Shown: piece after piece, positions 41,949 to 53,705 of the stretch
Layout: each line of letters starts with the position of its first letter
How positions within the stretch are numbered: the stretch's first letter is position 1
Assembly (NCBI RefSeq): GCF_965363235.1
Contig: NC_134839.1
Span: 55,333,560 to 55,397,559, forward strand
Reading direction: 5' to 3'
Length of the DNA: 64,000 nucleotides
DNA from: Mytilus galloprovincialis
Taxonomy: Eukaryota; Mollusca; Bivalvia; Mytilida; Mytilidae
Notes under the pieces: model-generated
What the model was told of the DNA's origin: nothing
What the model saw: only the letters and a program-made list of their open reading frames with translations
Database searches by the model: none
Translations under genes and position numbers: made by a program

Positions 41949-42229
41949 GGGAGCTACCATTTGATTTTTAGGGGGGGGCTAGGATGAAAAAATTTGTCCT
42001 GCATTTTTTTTTCAGTTGTAATTTCTGTCCTGCATTTTTATTTTTCACTCTATTCGGTCCTGCCTTTTTTTTATTAGTTTATTCCGACTTTTTTTTACCT
42101 AAATTGTCATCCTGCATTTTTTTTGCAAAGTGTCTCATCCTGCCTTTTTTTTACACTCAAAACTCCTGTCCTGCCTATTTTTTTCAAATTTCATCCTAGC
42201 CCCCCCATAAAAATCAAATGGTAGCTCCC
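41949..42229. mobile_element. Harbinger-like MITE, 281 bp, TTA target duplication
   Basis: GGGAGCTACCATTTGATTTT at the left and its exact inverse at the right, with TTA on both flanks (41946-41948 and 42230-42232). The interior is close to that of 12180-12480: repeated TCCTGCMTTTTTTT words and GCTAGGATGAAAAA. The 71-codon frame across it is incidental. Confidence 0.92.
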
Positions 42230-42675
42230 TTATTTTCAAAATAAAATATTGTTTAGGTTGCTATAAACAGTTTCGTATAAAAACTAGGGGTTATTCCCCA
42301 ACTAAAAATAGACATGGAGGGAAGTCCCTTTTTATCAACATAATTGGTGAAAAAGAATCATGTTTTTTGTATTTGGTTGTAAAGATATATTAATTAACTT
42401 CAATTAAAGCAGGTTGAATGATTAAAATAATTAAAAAAATTAGATTAAATATACATGTTTTGAGGGGAGACAACACTGTAAACAGTCTGGTTTTTTTGGC
42501 AGTGAAAATTGAAAACTTATTTGCAGACACTGTAGCTCTTTATGGAGCAGGCGAACGTACCCTGAAGCATGAAAGACCAGGTAAAAATCTATGAAATTCA
42601 TACAACTTTGATTATGAAAAATGTGCAGGTATCATGTCTTCAGGGGTGTGCACATGACCTGATTTCAGGTTTTTG

Positions 42676-43750
42676 TCGAGCCTGCAACTTTTGTTGCAGA
42701 AAGCTCGACATAGGGATAGTGATCCGGCGGTGGGGGTGTTAGCTCACTTCTTAAAAGCTTTATATTTTAGAAGGTGGAAGACCTGGATGCTTCATACTTT
42801 GTATATAGATGCCTCATGTTACGAAGTTTCCGTCAGTCACATGTCCAATGTCCTTGACCTCATTTTCATGGTTCAGTGACCACTTGAAAAAAAAGTTCAG
42901 ATTTTTCGTAATGTTGAATTCTCTCTTATTATAAGTAATAGGATAACTATATTTGATATGTGCGTACCTTGAAAGGTCCTCATGTCTGTCAGACAGTTTT
43001 CACTTGACCTCGACCTCATTTCATGGATCAGTGAACAAGGTTAAGTTTTGGTGGTCAAGTCCATATCTCAGATACTACAAGCAATAGGGCTAGTATATTC
43101 GGTGTATGGAAGGACTGTAAGGTGTACATGTCCAACTGGCAGGTGTCATCTGACCTTGACCTCATTTTCATGGTTCAGTGGTTATAGTTAAATTTTTGTG
43201 TTTTGGTCTGTTTTTCTCATACTATATGCAATAGGTCTACTTTATTTGTTGTATGGAATGATTGTAAGGTGTACCTATCTAGCAGGCAGATGTCATGTGA
43301 CCTTGACCTCATTTTCATGGTCAAAGTTAAGTTTTTGAATTTTGGTCTTTTTATCTAATACTATATGCCATAGGTCATCTATATTTGGTGTATGGAAATA
43401 TTTTATGATCTTTATGTCAGTCGCGCAGGTTTTATTTGACCGTGACCTCATTTTCACAGTTCATTGCACAGTGTTAAGTTTTTGTGTTTTGGTCTATTTT
43501 TCTTAAACTATAAGTAATAGGTCAACTATATATGTTGTATAGAAGCATTGTTAGCTGTACATGTCTGCCTGGCATGATTCATCTGACCTTGACCTCATTT
43601 TTAAGGTTCATAGGTCTTTATTTAGTTATGTTGGTTAATGTTAAGTTTATGTGACAGTTGTATTAAAGCTTAGCTTTATACTTAGGACTATCAACATAAT
43701 ATCAATGATTAGAATAGAAGGCGAGACATTTCAGCGTGTGCACTCTTGTT
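42676..43750 (+). repeat. Hairpin-headed element with six roughly 147-bp tandem units
   Basis: It starts with a perfect nested hairpin at 42676-42708 (TCGAGC, CTGCAAC, TTTT, GTTGCAG, AAA, GCTCGA). Six degenerate units follow, marked by GACCTCATTTTCATGG at 42856, 43012, 43158, 43305, 43444 and 43591. Most units have TGACCTTGACCTC. It ends near GGCGAGACATTTCAGCG. A palindromic end plus a tandem core recalls bivalve 'pearl' or Helitron-like elements, but that link is a guess. Confidence 0.7.
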
Positions 43751-44055
43751 TAAGCTTAAATTAGGCAATGTTTTTCCCAGTTTCTCTGGATAAAACTTTT
43801 TTATACTATTAAAAGTACACTTTTTTTTATTCCATTATAAACTAGAGAACATTCTGATTCCAGTGATATCTAGTTTTATACAAGTATCTTTATTAATCAG
43901 TCCACCACTAAGGTTCACTTATACATGGTCCCTCAAAATATGACGTCATAGAAAAAAACTGTTGATTGCACCCTTAACAAGAAAAGAAAACTCTCCACCA
44001 GAAATCAAGTGACATCGAAGTTAACTGTTAACATGTACAACAATAGGTCACTTTA

Positions 44056-44283
44056 GGGACGACATCAAAAGTTCACTGTAGGATAAAAAACTTAATTCAC
44101 ATAGTTTTTTTCACTGACCCCCCCCACCCCCCTCTTAACTTAATTTGGGAAAAATTGATTTACCAATAGGGATATATGTAAAAATCGATTTTAGATATAC
44201 AAAACTTGCAGAACTTTAACCCCCCACCCCCAAACTATTTGATTTAAGTTTTTTATCCTACATCGATCTTTTGATGTCGTCCC
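44056..44283. mobile_element. MITE, GGGACGACATCAAAAG family, TTA target duplication
   Basis: GGGACGACATCAAAAG at the left and CTTTTGATGTCGTCCC at the right. The inverted match extends to GTAGGATAAAAAACTTAA over about 40 bp. TTA occurs on both flanks (44053-44055 and 44284-44286), as expected for PIF/Harbinger-type targets. Confidence 0.9.
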
Positions 44284-44289
44284 TTACAT

Positions 44290-44530
44290 CCTTCAACAAT
44301 GACTATGAGCAAAGCCAATACTGCATATTCAGTTTTTAAGGACCCTATATGAGAATCACCAATTTGTAAATCAATTCAAACAAGAAAACTAAGAGACTGA
44401 TTTATACAATGTAAAATATAAAAAACAGAACAAAAAAAAATATGATAAACCGCAAGATAAGACAAATTGAACCACTAAATTACACTTATTTAGTTAGAAA
44501 TATGTGTCGGATGACCCCTCTTGCTAACTA
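44290..44530 (-). mobile_element. Diverged retroelement 3' region
   Basis: CCTTCAACAATGACTATGAG, CAAAGCCAATACTGCATA and AAACAAGAAAACTAAGAGAC follow the order of 33350-33550, without the terminal block. Confidence 0.5.
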
Positions 44531-46049
44531 ACATGCCAACATGACTAAAAATAGAACATAGGGGTAAAATGCAGTTTTTGGCTTAAACATGTATCTCTGA
44601 AAGCAGAAACTAAAGCATTCAGAGCAAATTTGACCTGGAGTTAAAATGTTTACCAGGTTAAGAAGAGCTATCCTTTTTTTTCAGGGAAAGTTTGTTGGTC
44701 TAGTTTAAAAAATCAAAACTAAGCCAATTTTGCAAGATCAAATATTAAATGCAATTTTGGCAGATATTATAACTTCATTTCATTAAACATTATTTCTTTT
44801 AGCATTTTCAAAGAATGTACAAGTACAAGTACTTTGAGAAGTAGGAGAAGATAAGCAACAGAACAGAATTCATTTGGGTCATTGCTGTCTAGATTATATA
44901 GTGGATTCATAGATTGTCATTATATTGATTTATGTGCATATGAGCACAGAGGAGCAGTAGTCCATGAATAATTTTGTGATGAGAGGTATGTTTATATTAA
45001 AATGATGCCTAGTTTATTTGATAATTTTGCTCTCTTGTCAAACTCGGTAAATCATGGACATGTAGTTTCCAAGATTTATTTTAAAATTTGAGGTCATAGA
45101 GTTCCAAGTTTTGATTCTTGTTGTGGGCAAGTTTGAAAATTATCCATGTTAACAGTTAGAAGTGACAAATTATTTTTTTTACAAAACCATAAACAATTTA
45201 ACTAAGATTTAACCCTTTCCTCCATGGAATTTTTTTTTTACAAACTTGATTCGCATAGGATTTTTTCATTAAAAAATATCATCAGGTTTAAAGTATTAAT
45301 GCATTGTAAAAACGAACATTTCATCAATGAAATTCAAGTCAGATATTCTCCTGAATATCCTTTTCATATTGGATACAATTTTTTTAAAGTCTTTTTTAAT
45401 ATGCAGACATTTTGTAGTCAATGCATTTCAACTGAGGTACTACACAGGCGTCAAAAGGCGTCATTATGGAGTAAAGGGGTGGGGTCAAAAAGCGTCATTA
45501 TGGAGGAAACGGTTAACCTCAAACTAATTAAAACAGAAAATGTTTTAGTTCTAATCTATAGCGTTATGCCCTTTATATACACAGAAAAAAGTCCCATAAA
45601 ATCTAACTTGAGGAAAACTCAAAAGTGGCATTTTATATTTCCTTTGGAAATTAACATTGGAAGGGGAGATAACTCCGCAAAAATGAGTCCTTTTTTGGTC
45701 AGTTTTTGGTTGATTTTCTTGAAATTTATGTAAAGGCTTAAGCACGATACTTTTATGGAGTTATAAGTTTGTATTTGACTAAATTATATAATCATGATAA
45801 TCTCCTGCTCATGAAATGTACAAAACCGAAGTGTTACAGGTATTATTTTTTTTGGTGCATTTTTCATTAAAGAAATTGCAAATTTGAAGCTTTGAGACCA
45901 TTTTGAAAAAATAATGTGAATATTTGGTATTGTTTATATCTGTATATTATATTCTTTCAGCATCTTACTTGTCTAAAGAAACTTTAAACCACAAAATGAA
46001 GAATACGTGCTTAATTATTTTTATCAAATTTGAGATTCTTAATTACCTT
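44531..46049. other. Intergenic, no supported gene
   Basis: It includes the longest open frame of the window (45224-45733, 169 codons), but that frame has poor amino-acid complexity, no domain, and spans GGCGTCATTATGGAG twice (45458 and 45494), a local repeat. I do not call a gene. Confidence 0.45.
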
Positions 46050-46182
46050 GACACCAAGCAATAGGTATGGGCTTTGCTCATTGTTGAAGGCCATACAGTG
46101 ACCTATAGTTGTTAATGTCTGTGTCATTTTGGTCTTTTGTGGATAGTTGTCTCATTGGCAATCATACCACATCTTTTTTATA
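46050..46182 (+). mobile_element. Retroelement tail fragment
   Basis: ATGGGCTTTGCTCATTGTTG, AGTGACCTATAGTTGTTAAT and AGTTGTCTCATTGGCAATCA, then CCACATCTTTTTTATAA. It is the + strand version of the terminus at 33350 and 51442. Confidence 0.7.
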
Positions 46183-46231
46183 ATAACTTATGGTAAAGTG
46201 ATTAATATTGTGCAATTGTAGTTATAATATA

Positions 46232-46334
46232 GGGATATTGCATGAATATTGTCATGAGTAAAATTTATATTGCACGAGCTTCGAGTGCAATTTTTGTTCT
46301 ACAAGGGACAATATTTCCCAATATTCATGCAATA
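46232..46334. repeat. Palindromic element with ATTGCATGAATATTG arms, copy 1
   Basis: ATATTGCATGAATATTG at the left and CAATATTCATGCAAT at the right. An inner inverted pair TTGCACGAG / GAGTGCAA sits in the middle. Copy 2 follows 137 bp on. Confidence 0.75.
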
Positions 46335-46368
46335 ATTTTGAAGATGTATTGCACTGGTGCAATATTAT

Positions 46369-46489
46369 AGGGTTATTGCATGAATATTGGGGTATATTGT
46401 CCCGAGTTGAATTTTATATTGCATAAGCTTGCGAGTGCAATATATGTTCTACGAGGGACAATATACCCCAATATTCATGCAATAACCCT
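46369..46489. repeat. Palindromic element with perfect 35-bp arms, copy 2
   Basis: Arms 46369-46403 and 46455-46489 are exact inverses over 35 bases (tips AGGGTTATTGCATGAATATT and ATATTCATGCAATAACCCT). The spacer contains a second inverted pair around AAGCTTGCGAG. The perfect arms imply recent origin or conversion. Confidence 0.9.
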
Positions 46490-46613
46490 TTTATTGTATA
46501 GCAATATAATATTTGAAAGTAAAAATTGGTTTAAACTAAGAGTTTGTCATTGATAACGTCATGATTTTTTGAAGATTTTTGCACTAGTGCAATATTATCA
46601 GATTATTACATGG

Positions 46614-46726
46614 CATTTTTCATATCGCATGTATTATCAGCCCTAGGTTCAATATCAGCCCAAGAGCCGCATGGCTCGAGGGCTGATATTGACCGTTGGC
46701 TGATAATACATGCGATATGAAAAATG
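46614..46726. repeat. Palindromic element with perfect 29-bp arms plus inner arms
   Basis: Outer arms 46614-46642 and 46698-46726 (CATTTTTCATATCGCATG; CATGCGATATGAAAAATG). Inner arms CAATATCAGCC (46650-46660) and GGCTGATATTG (46681-46691) are also perfect. Confidence 0.88.
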
Positions 46727-46739
46727 ACATGTTATGATC

Positions 46740-47730
46740 TTTTTATCATATGCTTCAACAGTAGAGAAAAATAACAGATTCATATATTGATCCTTCTACG
46801 TGGTTCCCGAAAAGATCTTGAAAGAGTAAAAAGTTCACGGACTTTGGACCCAAAATTTGATACATTCAATAAGAAATCTTTCTATCATATATATGCCTCA
46901 ACAGAGAGAAAAAAAAAACCAACATTTTAATATGGACGAATCGACAAAAAAATAATTCAACAATATACATGATGAAAATTGTTTGGAAAAGTCAACTTTT
47001 TTTAAAGTAACTTTCTAAATTATGTTTCAGAAAAACTTAAAAAATGCATTTATTTAATATTTTTTTTTTATTTAATTTAATTATTTTACACAATATACTT
47101 TCCAGTATTCATATAATTGTTTTGTACACTACTTTGTAATGTTTTTCACTGAAAACGTAGCATTAAGGTGTATTTTCCGGAATTTGCTGAGTATCACCGG
47201 AATGCCATGTGATAACGTTACGGAAAGGCATGTGATAACAATCGAAGCATGTGATAAACTTTTCATATCAGCCCGCTAAGCACCAATTCGAAAAATATTG
47301 AAAATACTTTAATTTAATGCTATTATCATATGGTAAAAATCATATGTTATTAAGTCTAAGTATATGATAATAGAATTTATTGCACGCTAACTTTTAGTTA
47401 TTTTCTGTGGGAAATATTATATTGCTATGCAATAATAGAATTTATTGCACACTAACTTTTGGTTACTTTCTGTAGGAAATATTATATTGCTACATGTATG
47501 CAAAACTTCTTATAATTAGTGCTTCACTTAAATGTTGACAAGTTTCTTACTCCTTGATACAGGTCCTAATTTGGATTGTAAATAAATATTTGACATATTA
47601 TATGTTTCTGAATAAATGTAGTCAAAGAACTTGAAATTGGTTACACAGCTACTTTTGCATCTATGTACTATTTCTGAAACAAAAAATATGTAGTACTGTA
47701 GCTTCGGAGGCGACGGCATCAACAATGTAT
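46740..47730. other. Intergenic, AT-rich
   Basis: A short direct repeat of about 60 bp (AATAGAATTTATTGCACRCTA) lies at 47368 and 47433. No gene is recognised. Confidence 0.45.
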
Positions 47731-47732
47731 TA

Positions 47733-48400
47733 GTTTGTGATTAGGTCTAGTTTATGGTGAACCACATGTGATAGGATAATCATATTTGGTATGCAGTTGT
47801 ATAAGCATTGGCACATCTCATTTCCATGGAGATTATTTGGCCCTGCCTTCTCAGTCATGGTCTATTGACTTCGAAACTTTTGCTCATACATGTATTAGTT
47901 TGTGATTAGGTCAGTTTATGGGGAACCACAAGTGGTAAGTCAATGATATTTGGTATGCAGTTGTATAAGCATTGGTATATCTCATTTCCATGGAGATAAT
48001 TTGGCTCCGCCCCCTTAGTCATGGTCTATTGACTTTGAAATTTTTTCTAAGTTATCATGTATTAGTTTGTGATTAGGTCAGTTCAAGGGGAACCATTAGT
48101 GGTTGGGCAATGTTAATTGGTATTCAGTTGTATAAGCATTGGCACATCTCATTTCCATGGAGAATATTTGGCCTCGCCCCCTCAGTCACAGTCTAATGAC
48201 TTTGAAACTTATCTTAGTTTACATGTATTAGTTTGTGATTAGATCAGTTTAAGATAAACTGCTTATGTTTAGTCAATAATATTTGGTATGCAAATTTATT
48301 GGCATTTGCAAGTATTGTTTCCATGGAGATTATATAGCCCCACCCCCTCATCATGGTTCATTGACTGTGAAACTTTTACATACTTTACACATTAATGTTT
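47733..48400 (+). repeat. Tandem array, 166-bp period, about four units
   Basis: GTTTGTGATTAGGTC recurs at 47733, 47898, 48065, 48231 and, diverged, 48397. Each unit also has TATTTGGTATGCAGTTGTAT, TCATTTCCATGGAGATTAT and GTCTATTGACTTTGAAAC-like words. Confidence 0.88.
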
Positions 48401-48949
48401 GTAATTAGGTTTTGGAACAATTATACATGTACCGTACCTAAATGTTACAATAATTTTTAAGTAAAGAAAGTTATGATACTAAATATCAAAAGTAAATGTC
48501 CAGTACTATAGATTTTAAATACAGAAACATTACCTATGCAAAAGTAGCAGTTTATATGAATTCAAGAATTGAATCTACATGTATATTCAATTAAAGATTT
48601 CTTGCTGTTGTGCAATACACTGGGCTGTTACGCAATAATTGGTTAATCTGTTGTCAGACTGCAAACAAACAATAATTTCTCAATGTCACATGTATATCAG
48701 AAATTTATAAAAAGAAAACTAAAAGGAGGTTTTCTTATATTAATAGCTATAAATCGGTCATCAAAGTTTAACGAAATTTTAAGGATACATGTATTTCCAA
48801 AAACTTGAAAGTCACCCCTTTTCTTATGACATGTATGAAGAAAATCTTATAACTCAGAAACTGACAAACTTAAATTTATAAAAATCAAATGGGAGCTTAC
48901 AACAAAAAATATGAACAATTTAACTAAGTTTCATGATATTCAGCATTTT

Positions 48950-49450
48950 TATGTCCCACTCAACAAAGTTTTGGGGGTATAATGTTTTTGACCTGTCTGT
49001 CTGACGTCAAGTCCTGTTTCTTGTCATCACAACTGTTCTCAAACCACACAACATGAAATCTTTTTAGATAATAAGGACATACAATGTAGATGTGCATATC
49101 GACAGGAAATTAAGATTCAATTTTTTTTTTTTAGGAGTTATGCCCCTTTGAACTTATTTGCTTTAATGTACTACTTCAACAGTTATTATTGCAACTCTCC
49201 AGAATCCACACAACAAAATTTCATGAAACTTTGTAGATAATAAGGACATACTATGTAGATGTGCATATCAACAGGAAATTACAATTCATTTTTTTTCTAG
49301 GAGTTATGCCCCTTTGAACTTATTTGCTTTATTACTACTTCAACAGTTTGTCATTGCAACTCCTCTGAATCCACACAACAGAATTTCATGAAACTTAGTA
49401 GGTAATAAGGACATACTATGTAGATGTGCATATTGACAGGAAATTATGAT
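48950..49450 (+). repeat. Tandem array, about 167-bp period, three units
   Basis: AATAAGGACATACTATGTAG-type words recur at 49073, 49242 and 49407. Each unit has GGAGTTATGCCCCTTTGAAC (first two) and CACACAACA-CATGAAA. The array opens TATGTCCCACTCAACAAAGT. Confidence 0.85.
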
Positions 49451-51190
49451 TCAATTGAAGTTTATCAATTGCCAAGGTACATTGAAAGGTTGTTCTTTTA
49501 TTAAAATCTGCACATACATGTATATAGGATTTTTTTATAAGCTTAAACTTGATCTTCTTTCTGTTGTTAGCTTACATTTTGTTTCAATTTACTTAAAAGT
49601 AAAAGTATATAGGAAAGGTATAAATTAGTGAGCATCGGTTCATACTACATATAGTTTTTGTCTGGACTTCTTGATTAATTTATATATATATATACAATTT
49701 TAGCTTGTTACCAAATGAAAGGAAAGGACATTATTGGCAAGGATTGATATTACTGGTGAACATGTATGTCATGTAGGTGTGAATGCCCTGCAAAACAGAC
49801 CTGATATCAAAGTAAGTTCATCTGTAGAATTGCAGTTAATTTAAATAATTTTATGTTATCTACCTAAAACTGTTTCAAGTTTAATTGTACATGTACAGTG
49901 TTGCTTATTTTTCTCACTTTCTGATTCAATGCATGCATTAAGCCTTACTCTGCTCGCCTCCTTCTGCTCCATACACACACACTTGAGATGTCAGAAATTC
50001 AGACTATCATAGCATTTACATTACAAACTTACCTAGTCAGACTGGCCAATATTATGTTTTGATAAGTTAACGTTGTTATTTAGAAAACATAAAATATTTG
50101 CCACTGGACATTCAAATAAGCAAAAAAAAAACGACCAGTTAATGATTTTGCATTAACAGAATGAATTTGCAAACATATAACAATTAGCTTATGTAATTCA
50201 TGGAAGTTAGATTTATATTCTTTATGAATATTTTATTTCAGTTACCATCACAGTGAACATGGTGAAGAATAACCAATACCATGAATACAGGACACAGAAG
50301 ACTACCTCACAAACTTGGGAATTTTACAAAAAATAGAACGTTTAAATTTACAAAGAAGACATTTATTTTGACATTCATAGACTTGGAAAGTAGAGAAATT
50401 ATAATGTGAATATAAATCCTTGGAAATAAAATTTTGAACTTTGAAGAAGATTGAAGATTATGTTTGTTCTAAGAAAGTTTGAAGAAAAAGGATACATTCA
50501 AAACTGTAAAAAGGAAACATTACAGTATTCTCAATTTATACTCTTGAGATCAATTACTCTTGATATATAATTAAAAGGACTTATAAAAGTAAGGACATTT
50601 GGTTGAATTGCCAATGAGAAAAATATCCACCAGAGTTCACATGATGTGATAGTGAGCTATTATAGGTATCCATATGTCCTCCAACAATGAAAAAAATGAA
50701 CTATATAGTGTGTTGTGAAAGGGTTTGGACATGACAAATAGAGAAAACTAAGAGCCTTATTTTATCAAGTTAATACATGAAAGCAAAATATGAACCAAAG
50801 ACCACCACTGAAATACTTCTGATTATTGTTGATTTACTCTTGAAATATCATGTAAAATGTTTAAAAAGATATCATCAATATTCAACTTGTTAAACAATAA
50901 GTCACTGTATGACAGAAAGTTCTTTGACAAAATCCTTGTCTGTGTATTGCATCAGAATATTCTTTTTAGATAGAACACTAGGAGACTATATACATGATAT
51001 AAGGAAATGCAAATAAAAAGTATCATCACCTTAAAAAAAAGTATAGCATTTTATCATTGACAGTTCCATCAAAAGTTTCAGCAATACAATGCAACTGTTA
51101 CATAAAAATCAAACTATACTATACACTATAATAAGTGTGTTATATATACTACAATAAGTGTGTTATATACTATAATACATATATATTATA
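49451..51190. other. Intergenic, no supported gene
   Basis: No open frame of note. Words such as TTGCCAATGAGAAAAATATC and CCATATGTCCTCCAACAATG at 50610-50690 resemble very old copies of the dispersed retroelement tail. Noncoding exons cannot be excluded. Confidence 0.4.
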
Positions 51191-51204
51191 ATGCATAATT
51201 ATAA

Positions 51205-51441
51205 TAGACGTTATACGTCCGTGGTACAAAACATCCGTATTACGTCCGTGGTACTAAACGTCCGTAATACGGACGTGGTACTAAATATCCGTATTACAGA
51301 CGTTTTACGGATGTTTTACAGATGGGAAGCAACGGACGTTTTACGTCCGTGGTACTATTCGTCCGTAGACGTGCCGTATAATACGGACGTTTTACGGATT
51401 TTTTACGGACGTAAAACGTCCGTAGCTATTTTACCTGTGTA
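51205..51441 (-). repeat. ACGTCCGT palindrome array, member 2
   Basis: A dense series of ACGTCCGT, ACGGACGT, ATCCGTA and CCGTGGTACTA words. Its right edge, CGTAGCTATTTTACCTGTGT, is the inverse of the opening of member 1 at 35946. It directly abuts the retroelement tail that begins at 51442. Confidence 0.75.
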
Positions 51442-51728
51442 TGATTGCACATGAGACAACTCTTCACAAGAGACCATGTGACACAAAATTAACAACTTTA
51501 GGTCACCGTACGACCTTCAACAATGAGCAAAGCTCATCCCGCATAGTTAGTTATAAAAGGTCCTGAAATGACAAATGTAGAACAATTCAAACGAGAAAAC
51601 TAACGCTCTAATTTATGTATAAAAAAATGAGCAAAAAACAAATATGTAACACAGCAACAAACGACAACCACTGAATTAAAGACTCCTGACTTTGGACAAG
51701 CACATACATACAGAATGTGGCGAGGTTA

Positions 51729-51831
51729 AAAAGTAAAATCACAAAAATACTGAACTCAGAGGAAAATCAATTCGGAAAGTCCATAATCACATGGCAAAAT
51801 CAAATAACAAAACGCATCAAAAACGAATGGA
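51729..51831. mobile_element. Short insertion inside the retroelement tail
   Basis: The segment AAGTAAAATCACAAAAATAC to AACGAATGG is absent from the equivalent place at 33630-33645, where the phrase GGGGTTAAACATGTTAGCGG is unbroken. It is a small nested repeat with no coding content. Confidence 0.65.
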
Positions 51832-52244
51832 CATGTTAGCGGGATCCCAACCCTCCCCTTAACCTGGGACAGTGGTGTAACAGTACAACATAAGAACGAA
51901 CTATACAAATCAGTTGAAAAAGGCTTAACTCATCAGATGGATACAAATAGAAATACATTTAACAAAAACAGAGAGTGGACGTGACCGAGTACTTGTACAT
52001 CCCATCAACAAAAAGACACTAAGTACAGATCTGATAGTACTCGCAGTTACTGACAGCCAGTTCAAAGCCAATTACAACTAATAAAAAGTAATGCATCTGA
52101 GACTAAATTATCAATCATTACACATCCAGCATCCAATGGCACGGTAAACATCTCCCTAAAAATGAGGATGTGCTATCCCGTTTAAAATCAGTTTTCTACA
52201 GGTAGAACCAAACTTCAAAACCAAATCTAGAATTTAGTAAAGAT

Positions 52245-52430
52245 TTTAAGTGATTTGTGGTAACGAAATTCCCTGACTTAATAAATTACCAGTAATACAT
52301 AGACTTCATTCATTAAAATCCAAAACGTTACAACAGCCACGGGCAAAGCGGAGGTGTTGTGATATACAAACACCGTAAGATAGTGCCAAAGGAACATCAC
52401 CATCCAAAAAAGGAAAATTAACAATAAGGA
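52245..52430 (-). pseudogene. Reverse transcriptase remnant
   Basis: The minus-strand frame gives NFPFLDGDVPLALSYGVYIS, QHLRFARGCCNVLDFNE, a stop, then SLCITGNLLSQG. It is the same region as 3780-3950 and 62590-62760, diverged and with stops. Confidence 0.75.
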
Positions 52431-52689
52431 ACGAAGTATGGAAAGCAAAACAAATACTTTTAAAATTATCAGTACATATGAGCATATAAATATCGAAAAT
52501 AGATCAATACTTTTCGCTTGGGTTTGGATGACCTTTAAATAAAACGACCATAAACTCAATTAAAATCTACAAAGCACTAAAATGACCTTTAATATTAAAC
52601 TTTTTTGGGGCAATTTTATCAAGTGAGATGTAAATATTTCTGTACTTAACTTTTAAGTTCCACTTATTATTTTTCATGTTAAAAATTCA

Positions 52690-52812
52690 ATATCCTTATA
52701 AATGCATCAATATCCCATATCCCATTTACTTTTAGGACAAATATCCCATATCCCTAAAATTGAAATGGCAAATATCCCGTATCCCAATATACCCTATACA
52801 AGCCTCAACAAT
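52690..52812. mobile_element. AATATCCC-repeat element, second member
   Basis: CAATATCCCATATCCCATT, CAAATATCCCATATCCCTA and CAAATATCCCGTATCCCAA, closing with CCCTATACAAGCCTCA, the inverse of the opening of the member at 34741. Confidence 0.55.
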
Positions 52813-53129
52813 GAAGGTTATTTGTATTGCCGAAATTTCTACCATTACAATTTTAATGCATCTTTTATCAGTATCGTTGCATATAAGATCGGCCTTCTTT
52901 TGTAGTTTACGCTCGATCAGACGTATTTTGCTTCAAACCTTTTACAATTTTAGTTCTTTTCTAAAATTTCTGATTTGCCTTGGAGGTGTGTGTGTTTTGT
53001 AGCGTGACGGGAAGCTTCAATTCGACTATCATTTAAAGTTTAAAGTAGGAAATTGCCTTCACTATGACAAAAGAAAATAATGTGACGCACTCAAGTTTCA
53101 AACTAAACCTCAATTTGAATTTATAAAGA

Positions 53130-53503
53130 TCTTTTTAGATTATTTGAATCTGATTAAAATGTATCAGTTCACGCGTTGATTTCAGCATCATCTTCATTTG
53201 TGTGCAGCACCTTCGTAAATTTGTGTGGCGTGTATTGATCTCTCATTAACCTTCTATCTTTGAGGATGATAAAAGAAATAGTTATAGCTCACAAATGTGC
53301 ACAAGGGTGCTGTATTACGCACAATGATGTACGGTTTAAAATTTTGGTAAAAGACGAATCAGCGATTGTGTCCGAAGCATGTCTACCATATATAAATATG
53401 GTTTAGATTTTCTATGTTTATTATTATCACACTGGACAAACAAATAGATACATACAAATAGAAGGATATAATTATACCGAGTGCAGTTAGGTTAGTTAGT
53501 CAT
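53130..53503 (+). promoter_or_regulatory. Duplicated upstream block of the second gene
   Basis: About 370 bp, from TTTTTAGATTATTTGAATCT to GTGCAGTTAGGTTAG, repeated with small changes at 62024-62390. It lies 200-570 bp before the exon at 53706 and holds a TATA box, so it is probably promoter and 5' leader sequence. Confidence 0.65.
53391..53398 (+). promoter_or_regulatory. TATA box of the second gene
   Basis: TATAAATA, conserved in the duplicate at 62290-62297 although the base before it differs. A start about 30 bp downstream would give a 5' leader of roughly 285 bases to the ATG at 53706, unless it is spliced. Confidence 0.5.
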
Positions 53504-53705
53504 CATTGATCGAACAACTTACATAAATATACATCAATACATAATTAAGATGCATATGAATTATCAAGTATTACTTGTTAATTCTATTTTTTCACATTAC
53601 AAAACAATCGGAAAGGTGCTAAAAAATACCGGAGAGAGCTTGATCATCGAACATCATGTGTTATTTTTAAAATGTATTCGAACATCTGATAGAAATTAGG
53701 ATTAC

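Larger units (their letters stand above)
51442..52440 (-). mobile_element. Retroelement copy, reverse-transcriptase remnant plus 3' region
   Basis: On the minus strand, reverse-transcriptase remnant (about 52430-52245) is followed by a long 3' region with AGTTAAGCC-type and GGGATCCC blocks, ending at 51442 in the inverse of ATGAGACAACTCTTC. This copy shows that the widespread tail belongs to a reverse-transcriptase element. At about 51729-51831 a 100-bp foreign piece interrupts the phrase GAGGTTAAA / CATGTTAGCGG. Confidence 0.7.

Noticed and set aside
45224..45733. 169-codon open frame, the longest in the window
   Set aside because: No domain, low-complexity AT-driven composition, and it crosses a short local repeat; no splice or homology support.
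49700..50700. Possible terminal noncoding exon with AG-GT-like borders
   Set aside because: Acceptor and donor-like words occur by chance in AT-rich DNA, and no transcript or homology evidence is available.
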